From NCBI GenBank assembly GCA_020342235.1, contig CP073215.1, positions 124,001-188,000 on the forward strand: a stretch of DNA of 64,000 bases, given 5' to 3'. The stretch comes from Saccharomycopsis phalli (taxonomy: Eukaryota; Ascomycota; Saccharomycetes; Ascoideales; Saccharomycopsidaceae). Each line of letters starts with the position of its first letter. Position 1 is the stretch's first letter. The position numbers were made by a program, and so were the translations under genes. The notes beneath the pieces are model-generated. The model was not told the origin of the DNA. It ran no database searches and worked only from the letters and a program-made list of their open reading frames with translations. Below are positions 17,986-27,757 of the stretch, piece by piece.

Positions 17986-18498
17986 CTACCACTCCAAGGG
18001 AAGCCACTGGTTGAGTGACGCCAAGGCGACGATCTCGCGATCCTCATACAATTCGATAAATTGCTGGTCCAAGGCACGTACTTTGGGTAGGGCAAACCGA
18101 CGGTACTCGTCAAATATCATGGTCAAGGACCAATTTTGTAGCTTCCGGATGCATCCGACCAAGCATCCAGTGCGATGTTTCCCCCGATTGCAATGGATGA
18201 GCAACGGATGATTGGCGGGATTAAGCACGACCTTCAAGATCTCGGTGATGCGCTCCTGTGGAATGTTGATGAACGGCTCCTTGTTCCCTGAAATCGGAAT
18301 CTGGTGTACTTGCACATTGTGTTTCTCGAGAAACTCGAGGTTCTCACTGGGATAGGGTTCTGGGATGAGCACCACCACCGATTTGAGCTGTAACTTGGCC
18401 AAGAAGCTGAAATTCTCGGGCCTAGGGAACGACGAGCGATAAATCAGCCCTACTACCGGAGCAAAGTTTTCGGGAGGTTGGGTGTGCTCCAGGTCCAT
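17986..18498 (-). CDS. SIW14: SIW14, inositol pyrophosphate phosphatase (PFA-DSP family)
   Basis: A 170-residue plant-and-fungal-type dual-specificity phosphatase fold. PPENFAPVVGLIYRSSFPRP opens the domain, and ISGNKEPF and the P-loop HCNRGKHRTGC (C103, R109) form the active site; FDEYRRFALPKVRALDQQFIE is characteristic of Siw14/Oca3. The known activity is removal of the 5-beta phosphate of inositol pyrophosphates (5-InsP7). The start at 18498 (MDLEHTQPP) is chosen because the open upstream extension has low-complexity, non-conserved sequence. It lacks the long N-terminal tail of Saccharomyces Siw14 (281 aa). Confidence 0.93.
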   Translation of the reverse strand: MDLEHTQPPENFAPVVGLIYRSSFPRPENFSFLAKLQLKSVVVLIPEPYPSENLEFLEKHNVQVHQIPISGNKEPFINIPQERITEILKVVLNPANHPLLIHCNRGKHRTGCLVGCIRKLQNWSLTMIFDEYRRFALPKVRALDQQFIELYEDREIVALASLNQWLPLEW

Positions 18499-18539
18499 GG
18501 ATGGTGGAGGGTGATAAGTACAAAAAATGGTATAGTGTA

Positions 18540-18785
18540 CACGTGACAAGAAAAACGTATTAGTCAGAAAATTCATTTTCTGACTAAGAGTCACGTGATT
18601 ATACATTAGTCATAAATAATAGTTTATGACTAATCACTTTAGTATATCATTAATCAGCATGTTTGTTTTCTGACTAAGCAGTATTATTTCACGTGACCAG
18701 AAAAAACGTATTAATCAGCAAATTCATTTTTTGACTCAGCATTTACCGTGATTATGTAATACACAGTCATGTGTATTATCACGTG
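18540..18785. promoter_or_regulatory. SIW14/LPD1 divergent promoter with clustered TGACTAA and CACGTG sites
   Basis: Within 246 bp: TTAGTCA/TGACTAA at 18560, 18581, 18606, 18627 and 18671; TTAATCA at 18650 and 18711; one TGACTCA at 18732; and CACGTG at 18540, 18592, 18690 and 18780. Several are paired as inverted half-sites around AT-rich spacers. A block of about 55 bp starting agaaaaacgtatta is present twice, about 150 bp apart. TGACTCA is the Gcn4 core and TTAGTCA/TGACTAA the Yap1-type core. Saccharomyces LPD1 is known to respond to Gcn4. Binding is inferred. Confidence 0.55.
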
Positions 18786-18833
18786 AGTAATATAAAAACG
18801 AACATTTTGTCTGGTGATGCAAAATCTTTTACA

Positions 18834-20309
18834 ATGTTTAGATTGATTTCAGGCAAACCTTTGCCGCGCACCCATTCATTGGCCAGAGCTCTTTCCACAA
18901 CCAAACACGACGTCGTGGTTATCGGCGGAGGTCCAGGAGGTTATGTGGCCGCCATCAAGGCAGCTCAGTTGGGACTCAACACCGCTTGTATCGAGAAGCG
19001 GGGGACCTTGGGCGGTACGTGTCTCAATGTCGGATGTATTCCATCGAAGTCGTTGTTGAACAACACGCACTTGTACCACTCGATCAAGCACGATACTGCC
19101 AAGCGGGGTATCATCAACGTCGAGAATGTTGCGCTTGACTTTGGAAAGTTGCAAGAGGCCAAGGACAAGGCGGTGACTGGGTTGACGAGCGGCATTGAAG
19201 TGTTGCTCAAGAAGAACAAGGTGACCTACTACAAGGGAAACGGCTCGTTTGTCGACGAGCACAAAGTGAAGGTCGACCCAATTGAGGGCGGCGAGGAAGC
19301 GATTTTGGAGGCCAAGAACATTATCATTGCCACTGGTTCCGAGGTCACGCCATTCCCGGGAATCACCATCGATGAGGAGCGCATTGTCTCGTCGACCGGT
19401 ATGTTGGCGATCAAGGAGGTGCCAAAGCGGCTCACCATCATTGGCGGAGGAATCATCGGCTTGGAAATGGGCTCGGTGTTCTCGCGGATCGGCTCCGAAG
19501 TCACGGTGTTGGAGTTCCAAGACAGCATCGGAGGTGCTGGAATGGACGCCGAGGTGTCGAAGACCATCACCAAGATCATCAAGAAGCAGGGCATCAACAT
19601 TAAGACCGGGTCGAAGGTCCTTGGTGCCACCAACGACGGATCGAAGGTCAGCATCGAGTATGAGGACGTGAAGTCGGGCAACAAGACCCAGGTGGAGTCC
19701 GACGTCTTGTTGGTTGCCGTCGGCCGTCGTCCGTACGTCAAGGGCTTGAACGCCGAGGCAATTGGCTTGGAGGTCGACCCACGTGGGCGTGTGGTCATCA
19801 ACAACAAGTTCGAGACCACGCACCCACACATCCAGGCGATTGGCGATGTCACTTTCGGGCCAATGTTGGCCCACAAGGCTGAGGACGAGGGAGTCGCGGC
19901 TGCAGAGTACATCAAGAACGGGTACGGGCACGTCAACTACAATGTGATTCCGTCGGTAATGTACACGCATCCGGAGGTCGCATGGGTCGGCAAGACCGAG
20001 CAGGAGTTGAAGGCCGAGGGAATCGCGTACAAAGTCGGCAAGTTCCCATTTGTTGCCAATTCCCGGGCCAAGACCAATCTCGACACCGAGGGGTTTGTGA
20101 AGATCTTGGCGGACAAGGAGACCGACCGGATGTTGGGAGCACATATCATTGGCTCCAACGCCGGGGAGATGATTGCCGAGGCCGGATTGGCTATTGAGTA
20201 TGGTGCTAGTGCCGAGGACGTGGGAAGAGTGTGTCACGCACACCCTACGTTGAGTGAGGCGTTCAAGGAGGGATGTTTGGCTGCCTACGACAAGCCAATT
20301 AACTTTTAA
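18834..20309 (+). CDS. LPD1: LPD1, mitochondrial dihydrolipoamide dehydrogenase
   Basis: A 491-residue flavoprotein disulfide reductase. A mitochondrial leader ([20 protein letters not shown]) precedes the FAD motif [10 protein letters not shown]. The redox disulfide is in [13 protein letters not shown], the NAD-binding motif is [17 protein letters not shown], and the C-terminal active-site His is in [10 protein letters not shown]. It is the E3 component of pyruvate and 2-oxoglutarate dehydrogenases, branched-chain keto-acid dehydrogenase and the glycine cleavage system. The start at 18834 is preferred over the open extension to 18771 because the leader begins there and a TATAAAAA sequence (18791) lies in between. 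Codon use is strongly biased and contains no CTG that I could find. Confidence 0.97.
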   Translation: MFRLISGKPLPRTHSLARALSTTKHDVVVIGGGPGGYVAAIKAAQLGLNTACIEKRGTLGGTCLNVGCIPSKSLLNNTHLYHSIKHDTAKRGIINVENVALDFGKLQEAKDKAVTGLTSGIEVLLKKNKVTYYKGNGSFVDEHKVKVDPIEGGEEAILEAKNIIIATGSEVTPFPGITIDEERIVSSTGMLAIKEVPKRLTIIGGGIIGLEMGSVFSRIGSEVTVLEFQDSIGGAGMDAEVSKTITKIIKKQGINIKTGSKVLGATNDGSKVSIEYEDVKSGNKTQVESDVLLVAVGRRPYVKGLNAEAIGLEVDPRGRVVINNKFETTHPHIQAIGDVTFGPMLAHKAEDEGVAAAEYIKNGYGHVNYNVIPSVMYTHPEVAWVGKTEQELKAEGIAYKVGKFPFVANSRAKTNLDTEGFVKILADKETDRMLGAHIIGSNAGEMIAEAGLAIEYGASAEDVGRVCHAHPTLSEAFKEGCLAAYDKPINF

Positions 20310-21954
20310 GTGAGAGAATTAAGACGGCGACTTTCAACCTTGTAAAGGAGCAGTGATTAGCAGTCACAACTTGTAAGGGAGCAGTGATTAGCAGCCAACT
20401 ACAACTTGTAAGCAAGCTTATTGAGCCTGGCGTAGCAGATCATGTTCCGAGGCATTTATGGACCAGGTTTTTTGAGTCAACGGCGCAAATCAAGTACAAT
20501 AAAGACCGGTATACATCAAGTAGGAGTTGGATATGCGTACCAACAAGGCACATTTTACAAAGCAACATGACTTTTATCAATTGGATGACCAAAGCCAGTT
20601 TAAGTTATCAATTGGATGATCAAAGCCAGTTTAAGGTGTATTGTCGGACATGTGTTATACCTGGGATATGTCACCGAAACTCTATTCAACACCGAGAACC
20701 AAAAATAGACTGGTTTTGCCGATGCCGGGAATTGAGCCTAATCAGGCTCAAGCGATTTGAGATCCGAATAGGTATTTTATGATTGGAGTGACCCAGTGCC
20801 GGGTAATTATAGTGTCGCTGGTATGAAATGTGTGATATCATCACGTGACTATGAATGGTGTGGGTATTGATGGAGTGGGACGACGACCTGAAAATAGGTA
20901 ATGGAAGAATAAGAGAAGGAGAGATGTGTAATTTGCTAGTAATTTGCTGGCAAGGTTGTTGCGTGTATGTACTATGTAATTACAGCAGACTCTTGAAATT
21001 AGTAGTCGACTCCAATTGAGGTGAATCAAAGACGTAATTAAATGTCATTACATTACATTACCTTGTTCCTCTTTAGTCTCTGTATCAATCTTCTTGTCAC
21101 AAGATTTGTCTTTTCAAGGACCCATTGGCATGATCTAGTATACCATGAGTGCAAGAGATTACGAGGCATGATCTTGTCAACCTCGAAATTACAAAGCATA
21201 ATCTTCTCCAAACACCCCTAATCCTTTAAAGACAAGATGAGTTAACGTATCCACTCATCTGTGCCAACTGTACATTCCTTCTTGTAGCACATTAGAGGAC
21301 TACCAGAAGCGACCATTCCACCTGATTTAGACAGAAGCTCAATGTTCCTTCTATTATACTGAAAACTAGCCGGAGCTTTGTATTAGAGCTTTCATCTGAC
21401 ATGAGGTACTGTCATTTGGGGGTGCCCTGTAGCCTAGTATAGACTTGACGGATATTATTATGATCGTTGGTTAATACGGCTGTTTTTAACCTTTGTTTTG
21501 ATTTCCTCACATTTTCTTGACATGTCCACAAATTTCAACCGTAATAAACTACATGGCTCATGAATACGTCAAAACCTGAACCGGTCCAACAAACTCAAAG
21601 TGGTAGTTCCCAAATGCTCTATTATCCAGAGGATTTTGAAAGCAATATTTTCACAGGGTCTAGAAATTAGAATCTTTCATGTCATCAGACTATATGACAA
21701 GCGAGAGATTACGCAATAAAGCAAAACGACGAGGATTCTCGATATAGGAGTTGCAACAATTGAACATCAACGCATCATAGTCCACAGAAAACTTGTAGTT
21801 TGCAATACAATCATAAGATGCTTCCCAATTACTTGGTAGCAGCCTGACGAACAAGGCCCAAGTGGTTTGTGTTGGAATACCTGGAGTAGCAGTGGTGAGT
21901 AGCCTCTAGTGGTTGGTCAAGCCGTACTACAACCTGAAGCATGGTAATTAGCAA
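20310..21954. other. LPD1-permease intergenic region (1.6 kb)
   Basis: No convincing gene. A perfect 8-bp stem with a 4-nt loop (ttgagcct/aggctcaa, 20732-20751) and a tandem duplication of a 29-bp segment at about 20577-20632 lie within 450 bp of the LPD1 stop. One CACGTG is near 20841. The rest shows nothing I can name. Confidence 0.45.
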
Positions 21955-22140
21955 GAACATCTAAATAAGAGAATTAGCAAAAACGTGTAAATAAGCAATT
22001 AGAAACGTGTAAATAGACAATTAGAAAACGTCCAAATAGACCATTAGAAAACGTCCAAATAGACCATTAGAAAACGTCCAAATAGACCATTAGAAAACGT
22101 CCAAATAGACCATTAGAAAACGTCCAAATAGACAATTAGT
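21955..22140. repeat. 23-bp tandem repeat
   Basis: About seven units with a period of 23 bp, built on aaaacgtccaaatagaccat plus tag. The central four copies are identical. The array ends about 75 bp from the permease stop codon. Confidence 0.9.
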
Positions 22141-22214
22141 AAACAGATCTAGCGTAGTATTAATAAATTTGCCGTGGTAACTTGCAGTATTTCCTCACCA
22201 ACATATCTAATGTA

Positions 22215-23912
22215 CTACCACCCAAGACCATCACTTCCACCTCGAGGCACCTTGGACCAAGTCTTCACCACCAACCCATCGTCCAACACATCCAGCAGGC
22301 GCACCAACTTGTACCCAAACACCCGGGGCAAGACGCGGAACTTCACTACCCAAAACATCACATAGCAGCACACCAACCCCAATGCTAGAACCGCGTAGTT
22401 TGGAAGTCCTGGGATGGGCACTGCGTTGTTGAAAAGCGGGGTCACGAGCAAGTAGCAAATAAACACCGAGGCGACAATGGGCGCGATTGTCGGGGCTCTG
22501 ATCGGCCGTTTAATGTCTGGGTATTTCCGTCTGAGGCGGAAGACACCAAGCACCACAGCTAGCATGAGCATCTGGAAGAGATATGTCTCCAAGCTGACGA
22601 TGTAGCTGAAAACATCGCCTGGCGGTGGAAGCACGAGAATACAGCCCGAGACAAAGAGCGAAAGCGCAATACAGGGCACTGGGGTTCCTAAACCGGGGAG
22701 ATTGGCGGACATGAAGCGCAGTCCCGGCAAAATGCCCTCGCGAAACACCTCCTGGGACATTCTGGAGATGCCGTAGAGCACGACGTAGACGTTTCCGGCG
22801 CAGGAGAAGGCGACGGTGATGGCCAAAAACTGTTTGCCGAGCTTGTAGCCAAAGACTCGTTCAAAGAGAAGCGAGCCAATGAGCTGGCCCGAGCCAAAGA
22901 TATCCTTGTGGGGGATCACGCGGAGATAGGCAATGTTGATGAACAAGTACGTGAGAAACGTCACCAAGAGCGAGAGCGGGCCGACGATTTTCAAGGTGCG
23001 GACGGGGTTCTTGATCTCGGAGGTGATGAGATAGATGGATTCCCAGCCGTTGAAGGAGAAAATCGCCTGGAGCACTGCGCCGGTGAAGGATGATACCGAA
23101 ACCGGGGCCGTCGGCGAAACGAGGTTGTTCCAGTGGAGCTGGTTGTCCAAATTAGTGGGCAATACAAGCACATAGAGCCCAGTCAACGCGAGCACAGCCA
23201 AGAGCGCCAACTTGGCAAACCCCACGATGTTTTGCACATAAAGCGTGGTCTTGACCGAGATGCATTGGACAAGCGAACACACGAGAATCAACCCAAGCCC
23301 CACGAGCCGGGAAACAATGCTGGAGCCGATGTCGACGTCGTAGCCGAGGGCACTCATTATATACTGGCCGAAAATAATCGCGTTGGAGCACGTGAAGCCG
23401 AAGATCACGGCCTGCAAGCTGATGACCGTCACCGACAAGTATTTTGGCCGAGAGTAGATCATCTCAAGGAAGAACTTGGGGCCTCCCGAGCGGGGCATGA
23501 GGGTGCCGAGCTCGAGGTACACGACCATACAGAGAAACGACACAAGCGACGCAATGACCCAGGCAAGAAAGAAGAGAAGCGGCAGCCCACCGCAGTTTCT
23601 GAATATTCCACCGGGGGTCGAGAAGATCCCGCTGCCGAAGATCCGCGACACAATGAAGATGAGGCACGAAAACACTCCGTAGTTGCGTCCCTGGGGAAGT
23701 TCCTCGAGCATGGTGTCGGCATTGTTGAGGTCGATTTCCGTCGATTTCCGCAGGAGAAAGATCCCGCTGGACTCCAAGGGCCCTGAAGCCGACAAGAGCG
23801 ACTCGTCGTCGGGGATTTCGTGGGGAAACGGCTCGATTTCGTCGCGTGGCTCGTCGATATCCAATCGCTGGTACATGTCGGTGGACGAATAGGACGGGGG
23901 TGAGTTTTTCAT
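22215..23912 (-). CDS. Methionine permease, MUP1-type amino-acid transporter
   Basis: A 565-residue integral membrane protein of the APC superfamily with 12 predicted membrane segments. Transport-unit motifs seen: FIVSRIFGSGIFSTPGGIF in TM1, GTLMPRSGGPKFFLEMIYSR after TM2, FSFNGWESIYLITSEIKNP in TM6, and RRKYPDIKRPIRAP after TM10. These match fungal high-affinity methionine/cysteine permeases better than YAT-type permeases. The soluble N-terminus (about 70 residues, acidic) is where arrestin/Rsp5 ubiquitination signals sit in the family. The start at 23912 (MKNSPPSY) is chosen because upstream in-frame sequence is low-complexity FHFT-type. The codon at 22719-22721 is CTG where relatives have Ser (ILPxS). 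Confidence 0.85.
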   Translation of the reverse strand: MKNSPPSYSSTDMYQRLDIDEPRDEIEPFPHEIPDDESLLSASGPLESSGIFLLRKSTEIDLNNADTMLEELPQGRNYGVFSCLIFIVSRIFGSGIFSTPGGIFRNCGGLPLLFFLAWVIASLVSFLCMVVYLELGTLMPRSGGPKFFLEMIYSRPKYLSVTVISLQAVIFGFTCSNAIIFGQYIMSALGYDVDIGSSIVSRLVGLGLILVCSLVQCISVKTTLYVQNIVGFAKLALLAVLALTGLYVLVLPTNLDNQLHWNNLVSPTAPVSVSSFTGAVLQAIFSFNGWESIYLITSEIKNPVRTLKIVGPLSLLVTFLTYLFINIAYLRVIPHKDIFGSGQLIGSLLFERVFGYKLGKQFLAITVAFSCAGNVYVVLYGISRMSQEVFREGILPGLRFMSANLPGLGTPVPCIALSLFVSGCILVLPPPGDVFSYIVSLETYLFQMLMLAVVLGVFRLRRKYPDIKRPIRAPTIAPIVASVFICYLLVTPLFNNAVPIPGLPNYAVLALGLVCCYVMFWVVKFRVLPRVFGYKLVRLLDVLDDGLVVKTWSKVPRGGSDGLGW

Positions 23913-24261
23913 GTCACGGGAGATGAGTGGAGAGGACAAATAGATGGGAGTGGAATGGAAAGTGAATGGAAAGTGATTGGAAAGTGATTGGGAAGTAAAA
24001 TGGAAAGTGAAATGGAAAGTGGAAGATGGAGAGACTAGTGATGCGTATCTGATATTACGTAATAAGTGTGGGTGATGTGAATACACGAGGTATGTGGTTT
24101 TCCATGGATGATGCAAAGGGGTGGAAGAGATGGAAGGGATGGAAGGGATGGAAAGGAAAGGAATTGAATGGGAATTGAAATTTTATTAGAATATTATTGG
24201 AATATTATTGAAATGTTATTAGAATGACATTGGAAGGTCATTGGTCGCCATTGATTGTCAT

Positions 24262-24728
24262 GGGGCAGGAGGTTTGGCCGAATGGAAAACACCTCATGCC
24301 TTATGGAGGGCGCATCATGAGGTAGTTACCGGGTTCGAGCCCCACCAAACCGCCCCAATACTCAAGAAAGTCTCCAGAAAGAGCACACTACGCCTCAGAA
24401 GGGCAATACAAGGAAGTCTCGCAAACGAGCAATGAACGACCCCGACGAGTCGTGCGCCCATCGTCACGAGATTCAGCGGCCGGATAGCGCCGGCATTTAG
24501 CCGAAGGATGGCCAGGCTTCTCGCATAACCAATAGCCAGTCACGTTAAACCACTAACAACACTGCTCCCATTGAAGTTTTTCAGCCCATATAACCGTTTA
24601 GGGTTATAAAGGGTTTTCTTCAATAGAATGCTGCCTCAGGATGTTCCTGAGTGAAAATATATCTGTCGAATCACCGTGTTTCCGGAGACAATATATAGCT
24701 AAATACAGAACTAAATATACTTAACTTA
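24262..24728 (+). mobile_element. tRNA-derived SINE-like element, full-length copy 2
   Basis: Same 466-bp element as at 1963-2428, in opposite orientation and with no difference I can see. A box at 24275-24285, B box at 24332-24342. The tRNA-like head ends in AACCGCC, which pairs with the 5' GGAGGTT with one mismatch. It is flanked by attgattgtcat at 24250-24261 and 24729-24740, a different 12-bp duplication from copy 1. The body contains TTTTT at 24577-24581, which could stop pol III about 320 bp in. The 3' end is AT-rich, not poly(A). Confidence 0.78.
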
Positions 24729-25077
24729 ATTGATTGTCATTGGAATGAGTAGATCAAAGTACTCGATACAGATCACTTCACGTGACCATGGAAGATGCCT
24801 CAATACTGTCTAGTGCATTTCCCAATAAATTGGCCACGATGTTTTAGAATAATTCAAACTTTGGAATATTTCATACTTTGGAATATTTCATTTCTTTCTT
24901 GGTATCGATAGTCAATGGGTAACATCACTTGTGCTTGATTACAGAGAAACTCTGCTCTAATCACAAAGCTGTACCTTATCCAACTGCTGGATCATCCATA
25001 TCTCATTCATATACATCATTCCATACCTTATCGTATACCCATCACACCCATCTACATGATTACAGTATAAATTACCT

Positions 25078-25201
25078 CTTTTTTATATTTATTTCCGCAT
25101 TCATCGATATATCATCTCCGGAAACACAGTGATTCGACAAGTATATCTTCACTCAGACACACCCTGTGGCAGCATTCTATTGAACCCTTTATAACCCCAT
25201 G
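25078..25201 (-). mobile_element. SINE-like element, old 5'-truncated copy 3
   Basis: About 124 bp matching only the 3' end of the two full copies, at about 80% identity; the best block is ctccggaaacacagtgattc. The head and most of the body are absent. An 8-bp repeat aattacct flanks it (25070-25077 and 25202-25209). The 3' end on the minus strand is A-rich. Truncation from the 5' end, with the 3' end kept, is what target-primed reverse transcription leaves. Confidence 0.65.
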
Positions 25202-25440
25202 AATTACCTACATGCTTAGCTCATCAGTAATTAGCTATAGACCAACACACAACAAATCCCTTTAACCGTCTGGGATTTTTCATAATTGCCTTGTGTGGAT
25301 GTACCATACTTCTAATGGTGACATGCCACTCTTGTCCAGTCCAGCCAAAGTATATTCCAACCACTGCCTACAATTATACTGTATATATATTCCTATAACC
25401 ATGCCGTCCAGCAGCATTGATTGTAAAGCCCAATTTCCTT

Positions 25441-25671
25441 TTATTTATCAGCTTCAGCCGTATTATTACCAGCACCCAGGCCAGCAAGATTTGGAAATAA
25501 GTCATAAAGAGTATGCGTAGGTATGGTAATACGACGAAAAAATTTCTTAAATTGGTCACCAATGTCTTGTAAGTCTGCAGGAGCAGGAACAGGTGTGGCA
25601 GGTTTAACAGGAGCAGTAGCAGCAGTTAAAGCAATAGAAAGGATGGTAAAGAGAGTTGTAAATTGCATCAT
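25441..25671 (-). CDS. Small putative secreted protein (76 aa), family unknown
   Basis: The reading frame from the double ATG at 25671/25668 gives a clear signal peptide (MQFTTLFTILSIALTAATA), a Pro/Ala-rich stretch (PVKPATPVPAPADL), an amphipathic basic segment DIGDQFKKFFRR, and a tail ITIPTHTLYDLFPNLAGLGA plus an acidic end. A TATAAAAG lies about 40 bp upstream at about 25710-25717, supporting transcription. The FFRR step could be a Kex2-type processing site, which would release a C-terminal peptide of about 30 residues. I do not recognise a family. The open frame continues upstream without an ATG, so this start is preferred. Confidence 0.55.
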   Translation of the reverse strand: MMQFTTLFTILSIALTAATAPVKPATPVPAPADLQDIGDQFKKFFRRITIPTHTLYDLFPNLAGLGAGNNTAEADK

Positions 25672-27757
25672 TAAATTATTCAATGCTAATTCATAAAATG
25701 ACACCTCTTTTATACTAATCAATTAATCACCGTCCGTTTCAAGGCCTTGATGGTTCCTGGTAACTTATTGGTTTACCATGCTTCCTCGATGGTAAATTGC
25801 CAACAAATGCACACTTTTTATATAACAAAGATATCAAATATGGAATGCCAGGTGTATATTTTGCCCGGTAAAATAATTGCCGAGCCAGTTTCCAAAAGTC
25901 TGTCAGACTCGCTTGTATCATGTGTAAAGTTACCAAACCATACCGTTATACAACGTAGGCATGTCTCAGTTCAAAGTTATCAAAATCACAAATCTAGAAT
26001 TTCGTGACACCGCCTTCAAATAACAATTATGTAAATTTACGGTAGTAAATTTCCGGGGTCAAAACTTAAAGGGAGCTGTCTTGCCAATGTATGGTAATTG
26101 ACATGGAGGACATGCAGCTATGTTGTAGTTTTGTATCAGAGGGTCCTCTTTGACACATTTGTTCTGATACGCTCTACTCACGTATTTTTGATGGCAACGG
26201 TTCTAATCTGGGGTCCTGGAATCGTCACTTTTAGAATACCTGAAAATCAGTCGTTTTCGGATTATCATTCCTGTTGCTTGGCCTATTTGAACTAGTCAGA
26301 ACAAACTGGCTTGAGAATTTGTAGCGCTGTATGTTGTGATTTCCTTGTCAGTGCCTTGTAGTGGGTCGGGTGAATAATTTCCAGTGTACAATGGTCTTTA
26401 CCGCTTAGCAGCCTCTTGTTCTCTGGTATTTAAAGACTCTGATTATTCACTGGAGTACTGGATAACATGAAATGGTATTTTATCAGCCGGTCTGGGCTCG
26501 GATCTTTGTGTTAGCCTCATAACCTAACTTCGACTCAGCTTCTCTGGTATTTGCGCCATTGTCAAATTCTGAGAGTCTCTTTGATGAGAAAATATAAACA
26601 GAACTTTCGGTTTACTTCTGGCACCATCTAATAGAGCTTTTACCAACTAGTGGTAAAGAATTGCTAGTCCGTGGATGATACGAGGCAGTGTGCAGGTCTC
26701 AATACCCCATCATTCTCAATATCATCTCCACGTTTATAGGACCCGGATTTCAATCAGGAATTGGATCGTGATCATGTCAGTGATGTCTTTTGATTTCCTC
26801 CAAATCAAGAATAATTTCATTCCTCACAATAATGTCGTACCAAACACCAATTCTCTTCCAAATATATCACCACTTCTAAATTCACTCATGTCCTGGCTTC
26901 AAAGATATCTCTATATTTAATCGTCATATTAATAGACGATATACCCCCTAGTTCCTTGTATCTCCCAACATCATTGCTTTTGGATCATTGCTATCTGACA
27001 ACGCGTAATTATACCTCGGCTGAAATCAGCAATCATAAATTGTACTGATATTACACCACCATTATACCATCAACATGTCACACTACCATATAATACCAGC
27101 ATAACATCAACACACGACATTATTTTTTATAAAATACCAAAGTACAGCCGTACTTCCGTACAACCTCATGTTTGCATGGTGGGGTACTTCTCCGCAATAC
27201 TCATGTCTCATCTATGGTTGCCCAAATATCAAACCTCCCTATTCTGCCTTGCTCTAATTATATCCAGGACCACCACGCTAATTTTCTGCACCTTGTCCAT
27301 TTCCACGTCACTTTGATTGCTCACCGTTTTCGGAAATACTTCCGACATTGATACATCAATCGGCTCCTGGTCTCCAGCGCACTCCATCTTGGCAATCCCA
27401 TTTCTGTTTATTCGCCTTTATCACTCGAATCCTGTGTTGTCGTCTGATCCTGCTAGAATGACGCATTCGCACTCGCTGGTATCAAATAAGGTTCTCCAAC
27501 GGATATCTACCCGTTGCTCAACCAGGTCATGACAATTCCACAATGCCGCGACAAATTGCATGAAAACTTCCCCAATACAATATCAAAGCACTATTGCGAG
27601 CTTCTGTAACCATTATATATCTAATATAATCGTCAAAACCCCTATATCCTCGTCAACCCATGTTTATGGCTCCATTACGTCATCGGGCCTTATCTCCACA
27701 CCCTAATTAGTATAAATTAGACAACTGCCCTTGATTCCCCATCAATACCCCCGAGCA
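25672..27757. other. 2.1-kb divergent intergenic region, secreted protein / MFS transporter
   Basis: AT-rich, with scattered short open frames but no gene I can support. No strong tandem array, unlike most other gaps in the window. Long upstream regions are common for regulated nutrient transporters. Confidence 0.45.

Noticed and set aside
18876-20243. 455-codon minus-strand frame opposite LPD1
   Set aside because: Shadow caused by the strong codon bias of LPD1; no family resemblance.
20384-20782. Gene of 132 codons after LPD1
   Set aside because: Begins without a convincing ATG context, spans a 29-bp duplication and a hairpin, and shows no conserved features.
23133-23786. 217-codon plus-strand frame opposite the methionine permease
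   Set aside because: Antisense shadow; composition is what reverse-complemented membrane codons give.
27317-27532. Small gene upstream of the MFS transporter
   Set aside because: Short, atypical codon use, no signal or domain; likely chance.
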